From DSOI01 sp041394885 (GTDB lineage Bacteria; Acidobacteriota; Terriglobia; Bryobacterales; Bryobacteraceae), in contig JAWKHI010000071.1 of NCBI GenBank assembly GCA_041394885.1, positions 1-21,163 of the forward strand: a DNA stretch of 21,163 nt, written 5' to 3'. The stretch's first letter is position 1. Each line of letters begins with the position of its first letter. The translations under genes and the position numbers were made by a program. The notes under the pieces are model-generated. The model was not told the DNA's origin and did no database searches. It was given only the letters and a program-made list of their open reading frames with translations. This document shows, piece after piece, positions 8,401-16,655 of this stretch.

Positions 8401-9179
8401 GCGGACCCATGGAATTGATTGCTGCCGCTTTTGGTAACGAGCGCCACCTGTCCACCCGAGGATCGTCCGAAGCTCGCGCCTTGGCCCGCGACGGTGACAC
8501 GGAACTCCTGCACCGAATCGATGGGCACGGGAAGTACGGCATTGAAGCCTTCTTCGCGCGGTATGCCATTGGCGTTGGAACCGTTGCCGGATTGGCCGGA
8601 GAGGTTGTTGATGCCGGCATTCTGCCCGTCGTTGATGTCGACGCCATCGAGTGTGACGTTGTTCTGATCGCGCCGCGCGCCGAGCACTTCGCCTTCGGGC
8701 GTGACGCCGGGCTGAATGCTAAGAAGCTTGACGATGTTCCGAGTCTCGAGCGGCAGGCCGCGGACCTGTTCTTGTGAGAAGGGGTTCCCGATGGTGGCGT
8801 CCACGGTGTTGATGGCCGGAGGTGCGCCGGTGACGCTGACGGTTTCCGTGACCGCGCCTACCTCCATGGTCACGTTGATGGTCAACGGAACGTTCACCTG
8901 GAGAGTGGCGGTTTGTTCGGTCACTCGGAAGCCATCGCGTTCAACCCGCAGAAGGTACGGCCCTGGGGGGAGTTGCAGCAGGGCGTAGTTACCGGCTGCG
9001 TCGGCAAGCACCTGACGGCTGGTATTGGTTTCTTTGTGAGTGGCCGTGACGACGGCCGCCGGGATGACGGCTCCAGTGGAGTCGGCAACGGAACCGCGGA
9101 GCGACGTAGTTCCCTGTGCCATCACACTGGTGGCAAAGAGAGACAGAGTAGTAAATAACCGGAAAGTGCTTCCTGACAC
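5448..9179 (-). CDS. Oar-like TonB-dependent receptor with carboxypeptidase-regulatory-like domain
   Basis: This 1243-residue outer-membrane protein has a signal peptide (about 1-21, ending VMAQ) and a carboxypeptidase-regulatory-like beta-sandwich at about 25-105 (LRGSVADSTGAVIPAAVVTAT, GNYALLQLPPGPYLLRVERDGF). A plug domain follows at about 115-250 (LPLETRNIVKLLSIQPGV, NNVTLDGVDINDG, VQEFRV, GRSSGGQVALVTKSGSNQFHG), then a long barrel ending MQFALRYEF with terminal phenylalanine. This is the Oar/TonB-dependent transporter layout that is heavily expanded in Acidobacteriota. The substrate is unknown, often complex carbohydrate or peptide. The start is GTG at 9179, supported by AGGAGA (9193-9188) 8 nt upstream and by the signal peptide. 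It lies downstream of the nitrogen operon but is separated by 241 nt with its own candidate promoter, so co-function is not implied. Confidence 0.92.
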   Translation of the reverse strand: MSGSTFRLFTTLSLFATSVMAQGTTSLRGSVADSTGAVIPAAVVTATHKETNTSRQVLADAAGNYALLQLPPGPYLLRVERDGFRVTEQTATLQVNVPLTINVTMEVGAVTETVSVTGAPPAINTVDATIGNPFSQEQVRGLPLETRNIVKLLSIQPGVTPEGEVLGARRDQNNVTLDGVDINDGQNAGINNLSGQSGNGSNANGIPREEGFNAVLPVPIDSVQEFRVTVAGQGASFGRSSGGQVALVTKSGSNQFHGSAYEFHRNTVTSANNWFNNRAGNKREPLIRNIFGASLGGRIIRDRAFFFANFEQRIDASGQLERRTVPTETLKQGIVRFRQNDGTIGQLTPSEIRAVDPLGLGFSDSMRSLLSRYPTGNDPAGGVDRGLNFSGFVFNAPLRFDDKAYVAKTDFNLDTAGKHTLSVRGTLSDRSRDSILAQFPGQTPASKLLDNSKGIGARYTAVVSPTVINVFSFGFTRLGLEQSGSVGDRVGFDSLSDLLNYNNQARGFIRHMPTTNLVHDTTWIKGAHTINAGVDFRFIRNARNSFVNSFASYTFSRNTLRGLGSDIVDATNAFIRDRSGSSTLAVSEAPNVARAMGNVLGLLNQYSVTYNFNADGSAVPLGNPVPRNFATNEYEFYLQDSWKARPSLTLNYGVRYSSFAVPYEQNGIQVGTTVGIDQYFAERVAASQAGVAGASMPNALLTYALNGPANGKPGWYKRDNNNWSPRFGFAFSPNSDGFLAKLFGAGGVLRGGAAMLYDRYGNDMIVEFDRTGSPGLTQQVSQPRNTNFSDSIRYPNFPQLTAPSTGSFPVTPPAILGGFNSGVGISPDLVAPYSIVMNLNYARPLAGGMTMEVGYAGRLMRKNLLQSDYFQPLTRFRDPKSGQTWTEAAGQLRAMFDSGVTPAQVKANPGAVPAVAFFENMFPGLANLFFPGSASANWFDLAYREYAGSELDALNDVDRERSYGPNCLSVLGCNTFFASQNAGLRSWINGGNGSFHGGTFTLRRAMSNGFSFDFNYTLSHAIDVTSAAESGSGNGGAVIQDAFNPGSFRGSSDFDIRHNLTMNAVAQLPFGKGHRFLGNIPGALNQIVGGWKPSLIGRYRSGLPTVITHGSVWPTNYLNSALGILATGATNPQAGVGFDQTGTPSIFTDTKATDSFVAQYPGQSGTRAIVRLAPMTNFDFGMFKRFFLPMEGHTLQFRAEAFNLFNNVNFFDASLRIDRPSTFGQFQRAMPARVMQFALRYEF

Positions 9180-9298
9180 GAGATATTTCTCCTGAGCTTT
9201 GGGATAGACGCTCGGTCAGGGAGCAGAAGCGGGGCTTTCTCGTCGTTGAGTCTCCAGTCGGGTGGAGGAAACAGCCCCAGTGGACGGGTTATGAAGTG

Positions 9299-9327
9299 AG
9301 GATACCGAAGTCGGCGCGGAAGGACAA
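9299..9327 (-). promoter_or_regulatory. candidate promoter of the TonB receptor gene
   Basis: On the minus strand TTGTCC (9327-9322) and TATCCT (9304-9299) are separated by 17 nt; each matches four of six sigma70 consensus positions. The predicted start near 9292 gives a leader of about 113 nt before the GTG at 9179. The leader contains one small inverted repeat, CTCCA/TGGAG at 9252-9267. This is a sequence match only. Confidence 0.35.
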
Positions 9328-9342
9328 GGAAAATGAGCCCCA

Positions 9343-9369
9343 CATCCCATAGGAAGCTTCTATGGGATG
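9343..9369. repeat. near-perfect palindrome, 10-bp arms
   Basis: CATCCCATAG (9343-9352) is repeated inverted as CTATGGGATG (9360-9369) with GAAGCTT between. Removing one G at 9353 would make the whole a perfect 26-bp palindrome. It lies 51 nt after the GNAT-like gene's stop and 15 bp upstream of the candidate TonB promoter. No clear U-run follows on the minus strand (TGGGGCTCATTTTCC), so a regulator binding site fits at least as well as a terminator. Confidence 0.6.
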
Positions 9370-9420
9370 GTAAAGCTTTGCTTCTGGGTCTCAACGGACA
9401 CGCTCCGGCCAAGCAGGTTG

Positions 9421-9924
9421 TTACTGAAATCGAGCGGGCCAATCCACCTTTTGAAATGGCCATTTCCCGAGCCATTGCTTCATGTCCCTGACGAGTGTGG
9501 CTTCGAATCCGCGATCGAATTGTTCCTTTGTTACCCATAGGTTGGCCGAGGCGTCGAAACCGGAGGCTTTCGCTGGCCGGAGGTAGAAGCAGCCCAGTTC
9601 CCTGCTACCGTCCGGAGTCAGTACGGCGTATGCGAACGACTGTCGAGCGCGGAAGCGGGCGATCTCGCCCTCGACGTCGGCGAGCGCCTCCTTCATCGTG
9701 ATGCCGGGACGCGGCCAGCGGCCCGAACCGAAATTGGCGCGTATATGATCGATGCTCGACATGTAGGCGTCGTAGTCGTGCCGGACCAGATCCGGGCCGA
9801 GGGGCACGAGTTTGTACCCCTTGCCCGCGTACGCTTCCGGCACCGCGAAATCGGGGGGAACGAACGGCTTGTCAGCGCCCGCCGCGAAGACGGAGGTGAG
9901 AATGACGGCAGAGAGCATACGCAT
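9421..9924 (-). CDS. GNAT-like acetyltransferase-fold protein with signal peptide
   Basis: This 167-residue protein starts with a plausible Sec signal (MRMLSAVILTSVFAAGA, cut about residue 17). The body (GYKLVPLGPDLVRHDYDAYMSS, SFAYAVLTPDGSRELGCFYL, LWVTKEQFDRGFEATL, WLGKWPF) resembles a group of GNAT-related N-acetyltransferases with the pattern F-V-P...DYDAVMSS...W...FAYTV...LGC-Y-Y-P. The typical acetyl-CoA loop (Q/RxxGxG/A) is not obvious, so catalytic activity is uncertain. The start is 12 nt after the allophanate hydrolase stop, and its RBS (AGAGG) overlaps that stop codon, so it is probably the last gene of the operon. A role in guanidine metabolism is not apparent. An alternative start is the second Met (residue 3). 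Confidence 0.7.
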   Translation of the reverse strand: MRMLSAVILTSVFAAGADKPFVPPDFAVPEAYAGKGYKLVPLGPDLVRHDYDAYMSSIDHIRANFGSGRWPRPGITMKEALADVEGEIARFRARQSFAYAVLTPDGSRELGCFYLRPAKASGFDASANLWVTKEQFDRGFEATLVRDMKQWLGKWPFQKVDWPARFQ

Positions 9925-9936
9925 GCGATAGGACCT

Positions 9937-11715
9937 CTACTTGGATTGGGAAAGGCTGGCGATGTAGCCGCGCCAGCCGCCGAAATGAGTAATTTCGCGT
10001 GATCCCGCGACCGAGAAGGGTTCGCAGATGAAGCACTTCACCGCGGACCCGTCCTCGAGCGTGGCGGTGCCGATGCCGAGCGGGGCGGGTACTCCGGCAA
10101 CGAATCCGCCGAAGGAGTCATCGGGTACGGCCCACACTTCCACTTCGATGCCGGGCCCATCGAAACCCGGTTCGCGGACAAGGCCGGGCTTGGGAGGCGT
10201 GGTGTCGTTCAGGTGATAGAACCGGTAGCCGGGCGCGGTGCGGCACGTGCGAACGAGCCGCGCGCCGCGTGATGTCAGCTCATGGTTCAGGGGCTGGCCG
10301 CTCAGGTGCGCTCCAAGCACGGCCACTGGCGTACAGCCGGGAGGCGCCGCAGAGGGCGTAGGCTCCGAGAGCATCCGGGCGGCGAGGTTGAGCAGCCCAT
10401 CGTCGGTGTGCGCCTTGCCGATGAAGGTGACGCCGAACGGTAGCCGGTTGCTCCGGAAGCCGGCAGGGGCGGCCACGGCGGCGAGGTCCATCAGGTTGAC
10501 GAAGTTCGTGTAGTGGCCGAGGTTGCTATTGAGGCGTATGGGGTCGGCTTGAACCGCGTCGATGGTGTAAATGGCGCCCATGGTGGGCAGTAGCAGCACG
10601 TCCATTTGGCGCCAGGCTTGGCTGGCGGTTCGCTTCAGCGCTTCGAGCTCATAGAGAGCGCGATAAGTGTCGGTTGCCGAGTACCGGCCGGCGCCCCGAA
10701 TGATGCTCGCCACCACCGGATGCACATCGGACGCATGCGACTCGAGGAACCCTCCGATCGATGCGAGCCGCTCGGCAACCCAGGGTCCGGAGTAGAGTAG
10801 CTGCGCAGCCTCGCGGAACGGGGTCCAATCCACTTCGACGCGTTCGCCGCCCACCGATCGCAGGCGTTCGACGGCCGCGTCGAACAGGTGCGCGGCTTCG
10901 GTGTCGCCGAAAAACTCGAGTTGGGCACGCGGCGGCACACCGAAGCGGAAGGCGCCGGTGGCCCATGGGGCGGCGGTATCGCCAGGGGCAGGGAAGCGGG
11001 AGAAGGGGTCCGTGGGATCAAACCTGGTGGCTACCTTTGCCACTGCGGCTGCATCGCCCGTAGTTGCCGCGAAGATCGAGACGCAGTCGAGCGACCGGCA
11101 TGCGGGGACGACGCCGGACATACTCAACGCCCCGCGGGTCGGCTTCACGCCGATAAGACCGTTGCACGCCGCCGGCACGCGGCCCGAGCCGGCGGTGTCG
11201 GTTCCGAGCGCGAACGACACCAGTCCGGATGCCACAGCCACCGCCGAACCGGAACTGGATCCCCCCGAGATGTAACGGTTATCGAAGACGTTGGTGCAAG
11301 CTCCATACGGGGAACGAACTCCAACTAGGCCAGTGGCGAACTGGTCAAGGTTCGTCTTGCCGATGACGATAGCGCCAGCCTTTTCGAGCTGTTCCACCAC
11401 GAAGGCGGAACGCTCCGGGCGATAGGCGAACGCGGGACAGCCGGCGGTAGTGGCAAGGCCGGCCACATCGATGTTGTCCTTGACGGCGAAGGGGATGCCG
11501 TAGAGAGGGAGTCCGGCGGCGCGCGGGTCCGATTCGAGGCTGGCCGCTCGCTGCTCGAGTTGGGCGGCGGAGAAAGTGGAAATCCAGACCGGGCGTTCGC
11601 CTTCGGCCGCAATCCGTGCGGCGATTTCGCGGACAACTTTCGTTGGAGTGCTCGCCCCGGACCGGTATTCGGCGGCGAGCCTCGCAACCGGCAGCGGCTG
11701 AAACCGGCCTGTCAC
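9937..11715 (-). CDS. atzF: allophanate hydrolase (AtzF/TrzF type)
   Basis: This 592-residue enzyme splits allophanate into two ammonia and two CO2 in the cytoplasm. The N-terminal amidase-signature domain (about 1-440) has IPFAVKDNIDVAG with catalytic K79, GGSSSGSA with S153, and GTDTAGSGRVPAACNGLIGVK with nucleophile S177, the Ser-cis-Ser-Lys triad. The C-terminal allophanate hydrolase domain (about 460-592; VLGAHLSGQPLNHELTSRGA, GYRFYHLNDTTPPKPGL, VEVWAVP, LGIGTATLEDG) follows, and total length fits AtzF (about 600). The start is GTG at 11715, overlapping the carboxylase stop (GTGA) with AGGAGG 4 nt upstream. The same frame is open to 12072 but that part is the carboxylase read out of frame. 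No frameshift is seen, so this gene appears intact although its upstream partner is broken. Confidence 0.93.
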   Translation of the reverse strand: MTGRFQPLPVARLAAEYRSGASTPTKVVREIAARIAAEGERPVWISTFSAAQLEQRAASLESDPRAAGLPLYGIPFAVKDNIDVAGLATTAGCPAFAYRPERSAFVVEQLEKAGAIVIGKTNLDQFATGLVGVRSPYGACTNVFDNRYISGGSSSGSAVAVASGLVSFALGTDTAGSGRVPAACNGLIGVKPTRGALSMSGVVPACRSLDCVSIFAATTGDAAAVAKVATRFDPTDPFSRFPAPGDTAAPWATGAFRFGVPPRAQLEFFGDTEAAHLFDAAVERLRSVGGERVEVDWTPFREAAQLLYSGPWVAERLASIGGFLESHASDVHPVVASIIRGAGRYSATDTYRALYELEALKRTASQAWRQMDVLLLPTMGAIYTIDAVQADPIRLNSNLGHYTNFVNLMDLAAVAAPAGFRSNRLPFGVTFIGKAHTDDGLLNLAARMLSEPTPSAAPPGCTPVAVLGAHLSGQPLNHELTSRGARLVRTCRTAPGYRFYHLNDTTPPKPGLVREPGFDGPGIEVEVWAVPDDSFGGFVAGVPAPLGIGTATLEDGSAVKCFICEPFSVAGSREITHFGGWRGYIASLSQSK

Positions 11716-14700
11716 GCGGCCTCCTGATCCGGCTTGAACATCACAAGGCTTTGTCCGGCCGACACCATTCCGCCTTTGCTGCAGCGGAGCGCTTCCACCA
11801 CGCCGCCTTGCGGCGCCACGACGGAGACTTCCATCTTCATCGCCTCCAGGACGATGAGCTTCTGGCCGGGCTCCACATGCTGGCCGGGTTCCACTGCGAT
11901 CTGCCAAACGCTCGCGGTGATCGGTGAACGAACGGCGGCGCAGCCTTCCGGTGGAGCGTCCTCGTCGGCGGAGGGAGCGGGTGCGGTGGGTTCGTCGACA
12001 TAGGCCGCTTGACCGGCGGCCGCCCATCGCTCGCGTTCTTCTTCGAATGCGGCCTGCTGGCGGCGCTTGCACACGTCGGCTTCGCCGCGGATGGAGGCGA
12101 GGAACCGGAGATAGTCGCCCAAGCGGAAGACCTTGTCCTCGGTGCGAAGCTGGAATCGCCCATGGGGAAACGCATCGCGGAGTTCGAGTAGTTCGGCGGC
12201 GGTGACGGGATAGAACCGGATCTGGTCAAAGAAGCGAAGCAGCCATGGGCTGCCCGTGGGGAAGTCCGGCGTGACGCGATGCGTGTTCCACATTTGGACG
12301 GTGCGGCCGACGAATTGGTAGCCGCCCGGACCTTCCATTCCATAGACGCAAAGGTAAGCGCCGCCGATGCCGACCGAGTTTTCCGCGGTCCAGGTTCGCG
12401 CCGGGTTGTACTTGGTGGTGACGAGGCGGTGACGCGGATCGACGGGTGTGGCGACTGGCGCGCCCAGGTAGACGTCGCCGAGGCCAAGCACCAGATAACT
12501 GGCGTCGTACACGATCCGCTGGACGTCGAACTCGGAATCGAGTCCATTGATGCGCCGGATGAACTCGATATTGCTCGGGCACCATGGGGCGTCCGGGCGC
12601 ACGGATTGCATGTACTTCTCGATTGCGAGCCGGGTGGCGGGATCGTCCCACGAAAGCGGCAGATGGACGACTCGCGATGGGACTTCGATCGCGTCGGGAT
12701 CCTGGGCGCCGCCGAGGGCCTCCTCCACCATCTCGAGCAGCTGTTGGCGCCTGAGCCGGGAGCCGTCGAAGTGAACCTGCAGCGAACGGATGCCGGGTGT
12801 AATGTCGAGGATGCCTTCGCCGGTTAAGCCGCGCAGCGTCTGTTCGAGCGCATGGACCCGGAAACGGAGCGATAGGTCGAGTTCGAGCGGGCCGAACTCG
12901 ATGAGGAGATAACGGTCGCCGGCCTGCCGGCTGACCACGTCGCCCGCACTCCAAACTACGGCGGGCTCGGTGATGTCACCGGCGGGCAGCGAGGGCAGGG
13001 AATCGGCGCGTCCGGCCAGCGTATCGTCGATGGCCCTATCCATGGCCTCGGCCTGCGCCGCGGTCAGGCGCCGGAAGAGTACGGTGTCGCCCGGTTTCAG
13101 TTGGCCGAGCTTCCAGATCTCGGCATGAACGATCGTGCAGGGGCAGACGAATCCCCCAAGGCTGGGACCGTCGGGCCCCAGCAGCACGGGCATGTCGCCG
13201 GTGAAATCCATCGCGCCGATGGCGTAAGCGTTGTCGTGAATGTTGGAGGGATGGAGTCGCTTCGCCGCCATCCGGCCGCGCCAGCGCGGCGCCGGTCCGA
13301 TGAGCGAACGCCTGTACGGTCGGAATTGTAGTGGACCCTCCATGGAGTGGAGAAGATCATGCCGATGTCATCGGCCGTGAAGAAATCGGGTTCGCCATGG
13401 GGTCCGTACATCACGCCGATTTCCCAATCGCTCGCATACTCCGGGATGGCGGCGGCGTCCGGCGTCCAGGCGGGACCATGGCTCGAGTCCCAGCGGAGCA
13501 GGTCTCCGGTGCGGAGAGTGCGTCCGGCATGGCCGCCGAACTTTCCGAGGATAAAGGTGGACCGGCTCCCGAGGTATGCGGGGACGTCAATGCCTCCGGC
13601 AATGGCGATGTAGCCGCGAGCACCGGCACTCGCGGCGCCCATGCGCAGGGTCTGGCCGGCTTTCACTTCCACGGGGCGCCACCGGAGAACCGGCGCTCCA
13701 TCGAGTGTGGCTCCCATGTCAGCGCCGCCGATGGCGATCGTGGTGGCCTCATGGAACCGCAATGTAGGGCCGGTCATCGTGCATTCGATCGCGGCCGCGC
13801 CCTCCGCGTTGCCGGCGATCCGGTTGACTAAGCGGAGCGCAAGGGGATCCATTGGGCCGGAAGGAGGCACGCCGACGTGCCAGTAGCCGATGCGGCCCGG
13901 GTAGTCCTGCACGGTCGTCTGTGTGCCCGGTTCGATCACTTCGGCCGCGCGCAGGCGATAGGGAAAGTCCTTGAGGTAGGACGTGGTGATTCCCCCGTTC
14001 CGAAAATGACTGTCATCTACGATCTGCCGCAGGTAGGGCAAGTTGGTTTCGATGCCGTCTAGGCTACATGCGGCCAGTGCCTCGGAGAGTTTGGCTACAG
14101 CGGATTCGCGAGTCTCGGCGTGAACGATGATCTTTGCGAGCATCGGATCGTAAAACGGCGTCACCTCGGTGCCGGAGGTGACCCAGCGTTCGCATCGCGC
14201 GCCCGTGGGGAACTCGGCCCGGTGCAGAGTTCCGCTGCTTGGCCGGAAATCCCTGGCCGGGTCTTCCGCATAGAGGCGAACCTGAATGGAGGCGCCGCGG
14301 GGCTCGGTGCGGAGTAAATCGAGCGGCGGCATATCTCCGGCCGCGAGTTTCACCATCCATTCGACCAGGTCGACCCCAGTAACTTCTTCAGTGACTCCGT
14401 GCTCCACCTGGAGGCGGGTATTTACTTCGAGAAAATAGAACTCGCCGGTGGACTCGTCGAAGATGAACTCCACCGTTCCCGCCGAACGGTACTTGACCGA
14501 TCGCGCCAGGCGGACCGCAGCATCCATCAGCGAGCGGCGCGAAGCAGCGCTCAGCCCGGGTGCTGGAGTCTCTTCCACCACCTTCTGATTCCTCCGCTGC
14601 GCCGAACAGTCGCGTTCGCCGAGCGCGAGCACTCCGCCGCGCCCGTCGCCGAACACCTGCACTTCGATGTGACGGGCGCGTTCGACGAACCGTTCGAGGT

Positions 14701-15295
14701 ACGCGCCGGATTGGCCGAAGTTCGCCTGTCCAAGGCGTTCGACGGCCGCGAGCCCCTCTTCGAGTTCGCTCGCTGAGCGGCATACGCGCATCCCGATGCC
14801 GCCTCCGCCGGCCGTGCTCTTCAGAATTACGGGGTAACCGATGCGGCTGGCTTCCGTGCGTGCGTGCTGCAAGCTGTCGAGCAGACCAGTGCCGGCGAGC
14901 AGCGGCAAGTCTTCCTCGCGCGCCAGCTTGCGAGCGGTATGCTTCAAGCCGAAGGCGCGGATCTGATCCGGCTCCGGCCCGATGAACTCCATTCCATGGT
15001 GGGCAGTGGCTTCGGCGAAGGCGGCATTTTCACTGAGGAAGCCGTATCCGGGATGAATGGCCTCTGCTCGGAGGCCGCGGGCGGCTGCCAGGATCCGCTC
15101 TCCGTTGAGGTAGCTCTCGGCCGCCGGCGGCGGCCCGACGCAAACGGCTTCATCGGCCTGGAGCACATGCGCCGAATGACGGTCCGCTTCCGAGTAGATG
15201 GCTACCGAGCCGATACCCATCCTGCGCAGCGTCCGGATGATGCGGCAGGCGATCACGCCGCGATTCGCGATGAGGACCTTCCGGAATGCGCTCAC
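11712..15295 (-). pseudogene. uca: biotin-dependent urea/guanidine carboxylase, frameshifted
   Basis: The enzyme carboxylates urea or guanidine using ATP and bicarbonate. The start is GTG at 15295, overlapping the preceding stop (GTGA). The biotin carboxylase part is at about 3-450: HPGYGFLSEN 81-90, ATP loop KSTAGGGGIGM 159-169, EVNTRLQVEHGVTEE 290-304. A KipA/AHS2-type carboxyltransferase domain follows from about 465 (TTVQDYPGRIGYWHVGVPPSGPMD), then a KipI/AHS1-type domain and a biotinyl domain (VLEAMKMEV, biotinyl lysine about 1155). The frame breaks after R664 (NSDRTGVR, 13304). LIGPAPRW then resumes in a second frame, ARPDGGEA in a third, and [15 protein letters not shown] back in the second. 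Restoring 1 nt at 13303/13304, 1 nt at 13280/13281 and 2 nt at 13257/13258 gives 1195 residues, the normal length. The gene is either a recent pseudogene or affected by sequence errors. DUF1989 neighbours favour guanidine as substrate. Confidence 0.88.
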
Positions 15296-15948
15296 GCCGT
15301 TGGCTCCCAAATCAACACCTGGACCGGAGTGGGATTGTAAGCATTGCAAGGGTTGTTCAACTGCGGACAATTGCTGATGACGGCCACCACATCCATCTCC
15401 GCGCGCATCTCGACATACTTGCCCGGGCCGGATACGCCGTCGTCAAATTGCAGGCCGCCCTCCGGAGTGACTGGAACGTTCATGAAGAAATTGATGTTGT
15501 GTGCGATGTCGCGTTTGCCGAGGCGGCGGTCGAAGCCGAGAACCGCCTTGACGAAGCTTTGCCGGCAGGCATGCATGAACCGCTTCTCGATGGCATAGCG
15601 CACCATGTTGCTTTCCATGGCGCAGGCGCCGCCCAGGGTGTCGTGGCGGCCGCAGGTGTCGGCGGTGATGGTGAGCAGCACGTTGCCGAACGTGGACATC
15701 AGCTTCGTGCCGGTGGTGAGGTAGATATTGGCCTGGGTGCGAATGGTGTCGGTGGCCGAGTAGCGGTCCAGGTAGTCCGAGGCGTTATAGAACAGGGTGT
15801 CGGCGGCTTGGTTGCCCTCGATGTCGACGATGCGGAAGTGCTGCCCCTTGGCGATCGGGTGAATCCAGGGTTCGCCCGCGGGAACGATGGCGCTGTAGGA
15901 GGCGCGGGCCGGGTCGAGCGAGCTTTCGACAAGGTTTCTGCCGCTCAT
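15292..15948 (-). CDS. cgdB: DUF1989 protein UAAP2, probable carboxyguanidine deiminase subunit
   Basis: This 218-residue protein is a DUF1989 member of the urea-amidolyase-associated UAAP2 type. Characteristic segments are FRIVDIEGNQAADTLFYNA, YSATDTIRTQANIYLTTG and LLTITADTCGRHDTLGGACAMESNMVRY. C99, H102 and C109 there are candidate metal ligands. INFFMNVPV, MRAEMDVVAVISNCPQLNNPCN (C194, C201) and PTPVQVLIWE follow. Paired DUF1989 proteins have been characterised as the heteromeric carboxyguanidine deiminase CgdAB, which turns carboxyguanidine into allophanate and ammonia. Which protein is called A or B is from memory. The ATG at 15948 overlaps the preceding stop (ATGA) and its TGA overlaps the carboxylase start (GTGA), so all four core genes are translationally linked. 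It appears intact. Confidence 0.88.
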   Translation of the reverse strand: MSGRNLVESSLDPARASYSAIVPAGEPWIHPIAKGQHFRIVDIEGNQAADTLFYNASDYLDRYSATDTIRTQANIYLTTGTKLMSTFGNVLLTITADTCGRHDTLGGACAMESNMVRYAIEKRFMHACRQSFVKAVLGFDRRLGKRDIAHNINFFMNVPVTPEGGLQFDDGVSGPGKYVEMRAEMDVVAVISNCPQLNNPCNAYNPTPVQVLIWEPTA

Positions 15949-16655
15949 AGGAAATACCTTTCGGTTAGGGTAAAGCCGCGCTCATTCTCCGGCCGCGAGA
16001 TGCGGCAGGGGTCGTCGGGCCCCGGCGGCGGGACTCGGCGAATCTGCAGGTGAACCGGCTTGGGTGACCAAACGGGATTTGTATCCATCGGGTGGGGGCA
16101 GGTGTTCAGGATGACCAGGACATTCATTTCCGCGCGAAGCTCCACGAAGCTGCCTGCGGACGAGTTGCCGCGGTGGAACGTCATCCCACCGTCGTCGCCG
16201 ACAACTACCTTGCTGAAGAAGTTGATGGGGGCCACCATGTCTCGCGCGTCAAGACCGTACTTGGCGAGTTCGATCAGGAACAGGTCGAACGCGCTCTTCA
16301 GGCAATCGTTGCGATGCTGCTGGTAGTCCGCCGCGCCATACTTTTCCCGGACCAGCGCGGCGTTGGCGCAACCGCCGATCGGATCGTGCCATCCCGTGCT
16401 ATCGGAGGTGATCGAGCACAGCACGCGTCCCATGTCGGAGTACAGAGCGCACCCGGCCGTGAGCCGCGCGATGTGCTGCGCTTTGAGCGTGTCTGGCATG
16501 TTGTACCGCTCCGCCGGGCAGTCGGCGTTAAAGAGCATGACGCCCGCGTTGGCGCCGCCTTCGACGTCGATCAGCCGCAACGCGGCCCCCCGCTTGAGGA
16601 TGTGGGACCACGGAGCGCCCGCGGGTACCGGTTCTTCGAACAAAATTGTTTCCAC
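15945..16655 (-). CDS. cgdA: DUF1989 protein UAAP1, probable carboxyguanidine deiminase subunit
   Basis: This 236-residue DUF1989 protein of UAAP1 type is the first gene of the minus-strand nitrogen operon. It shares the pattern of its partner: LRLIDVEGGANAGVMLFNA, ERYNMPDTLKAQHIARLTAG, VLCSITSDSTGWHDPIGGCAN, INFFSKVVV, LRAEMNVLVILNTCPHPMDTNP and PVHLQIRRVPP. H90, C96, C186 and H188 are candidate metal ligands. The start is GTG at 16655 with an AGG 8 nt before it; the conserved family sequence begins immediately (TILFEEPVPAGAPW), so a downstream start is unlikely. Together with the second DUF1989 protein it probably forms the deiminase acting between the carboxylase and allophanate hydrolase. 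The subunit letter is uncertain. Confidence 0.88.
   Translation of the reverse strand: METILFEEPVPAGAPWSHILKRGAALRLIDVEGGANAGVMLFNADCPAERYNMPDTLKAQHIARLTAGCALYSDMGRVLCSITSDSTGWHDPIGGCANAALVREKYGAADYQQHRNDCLKSAFDLFLIELAKYGLDARDMVAPINFFSKVVVGDDGGMTFHRGNSSAGSFVELRAEMNVLVILNTCPHPMDTNPVWSPKPVHLQIRRVPPPGPDDPCRISRPENERGFTLTERYFL

Noticed and set aside
9122..9538. 138-residue minus-strand frame between the GNAT-like and TonB genes
   Set aside because: It overlaps both real genes out of frame and spans the palindrome and promoter; composition is not protein-like.
11716..12072. N-terminal extension of the allophanate hydrolase frame
   Set aside because: The extension is arginine-rich out-of-frame sequence of the carboxylase biotinyl region; the GTG at 11715 has a good RBS and matches the normal AtzF length.
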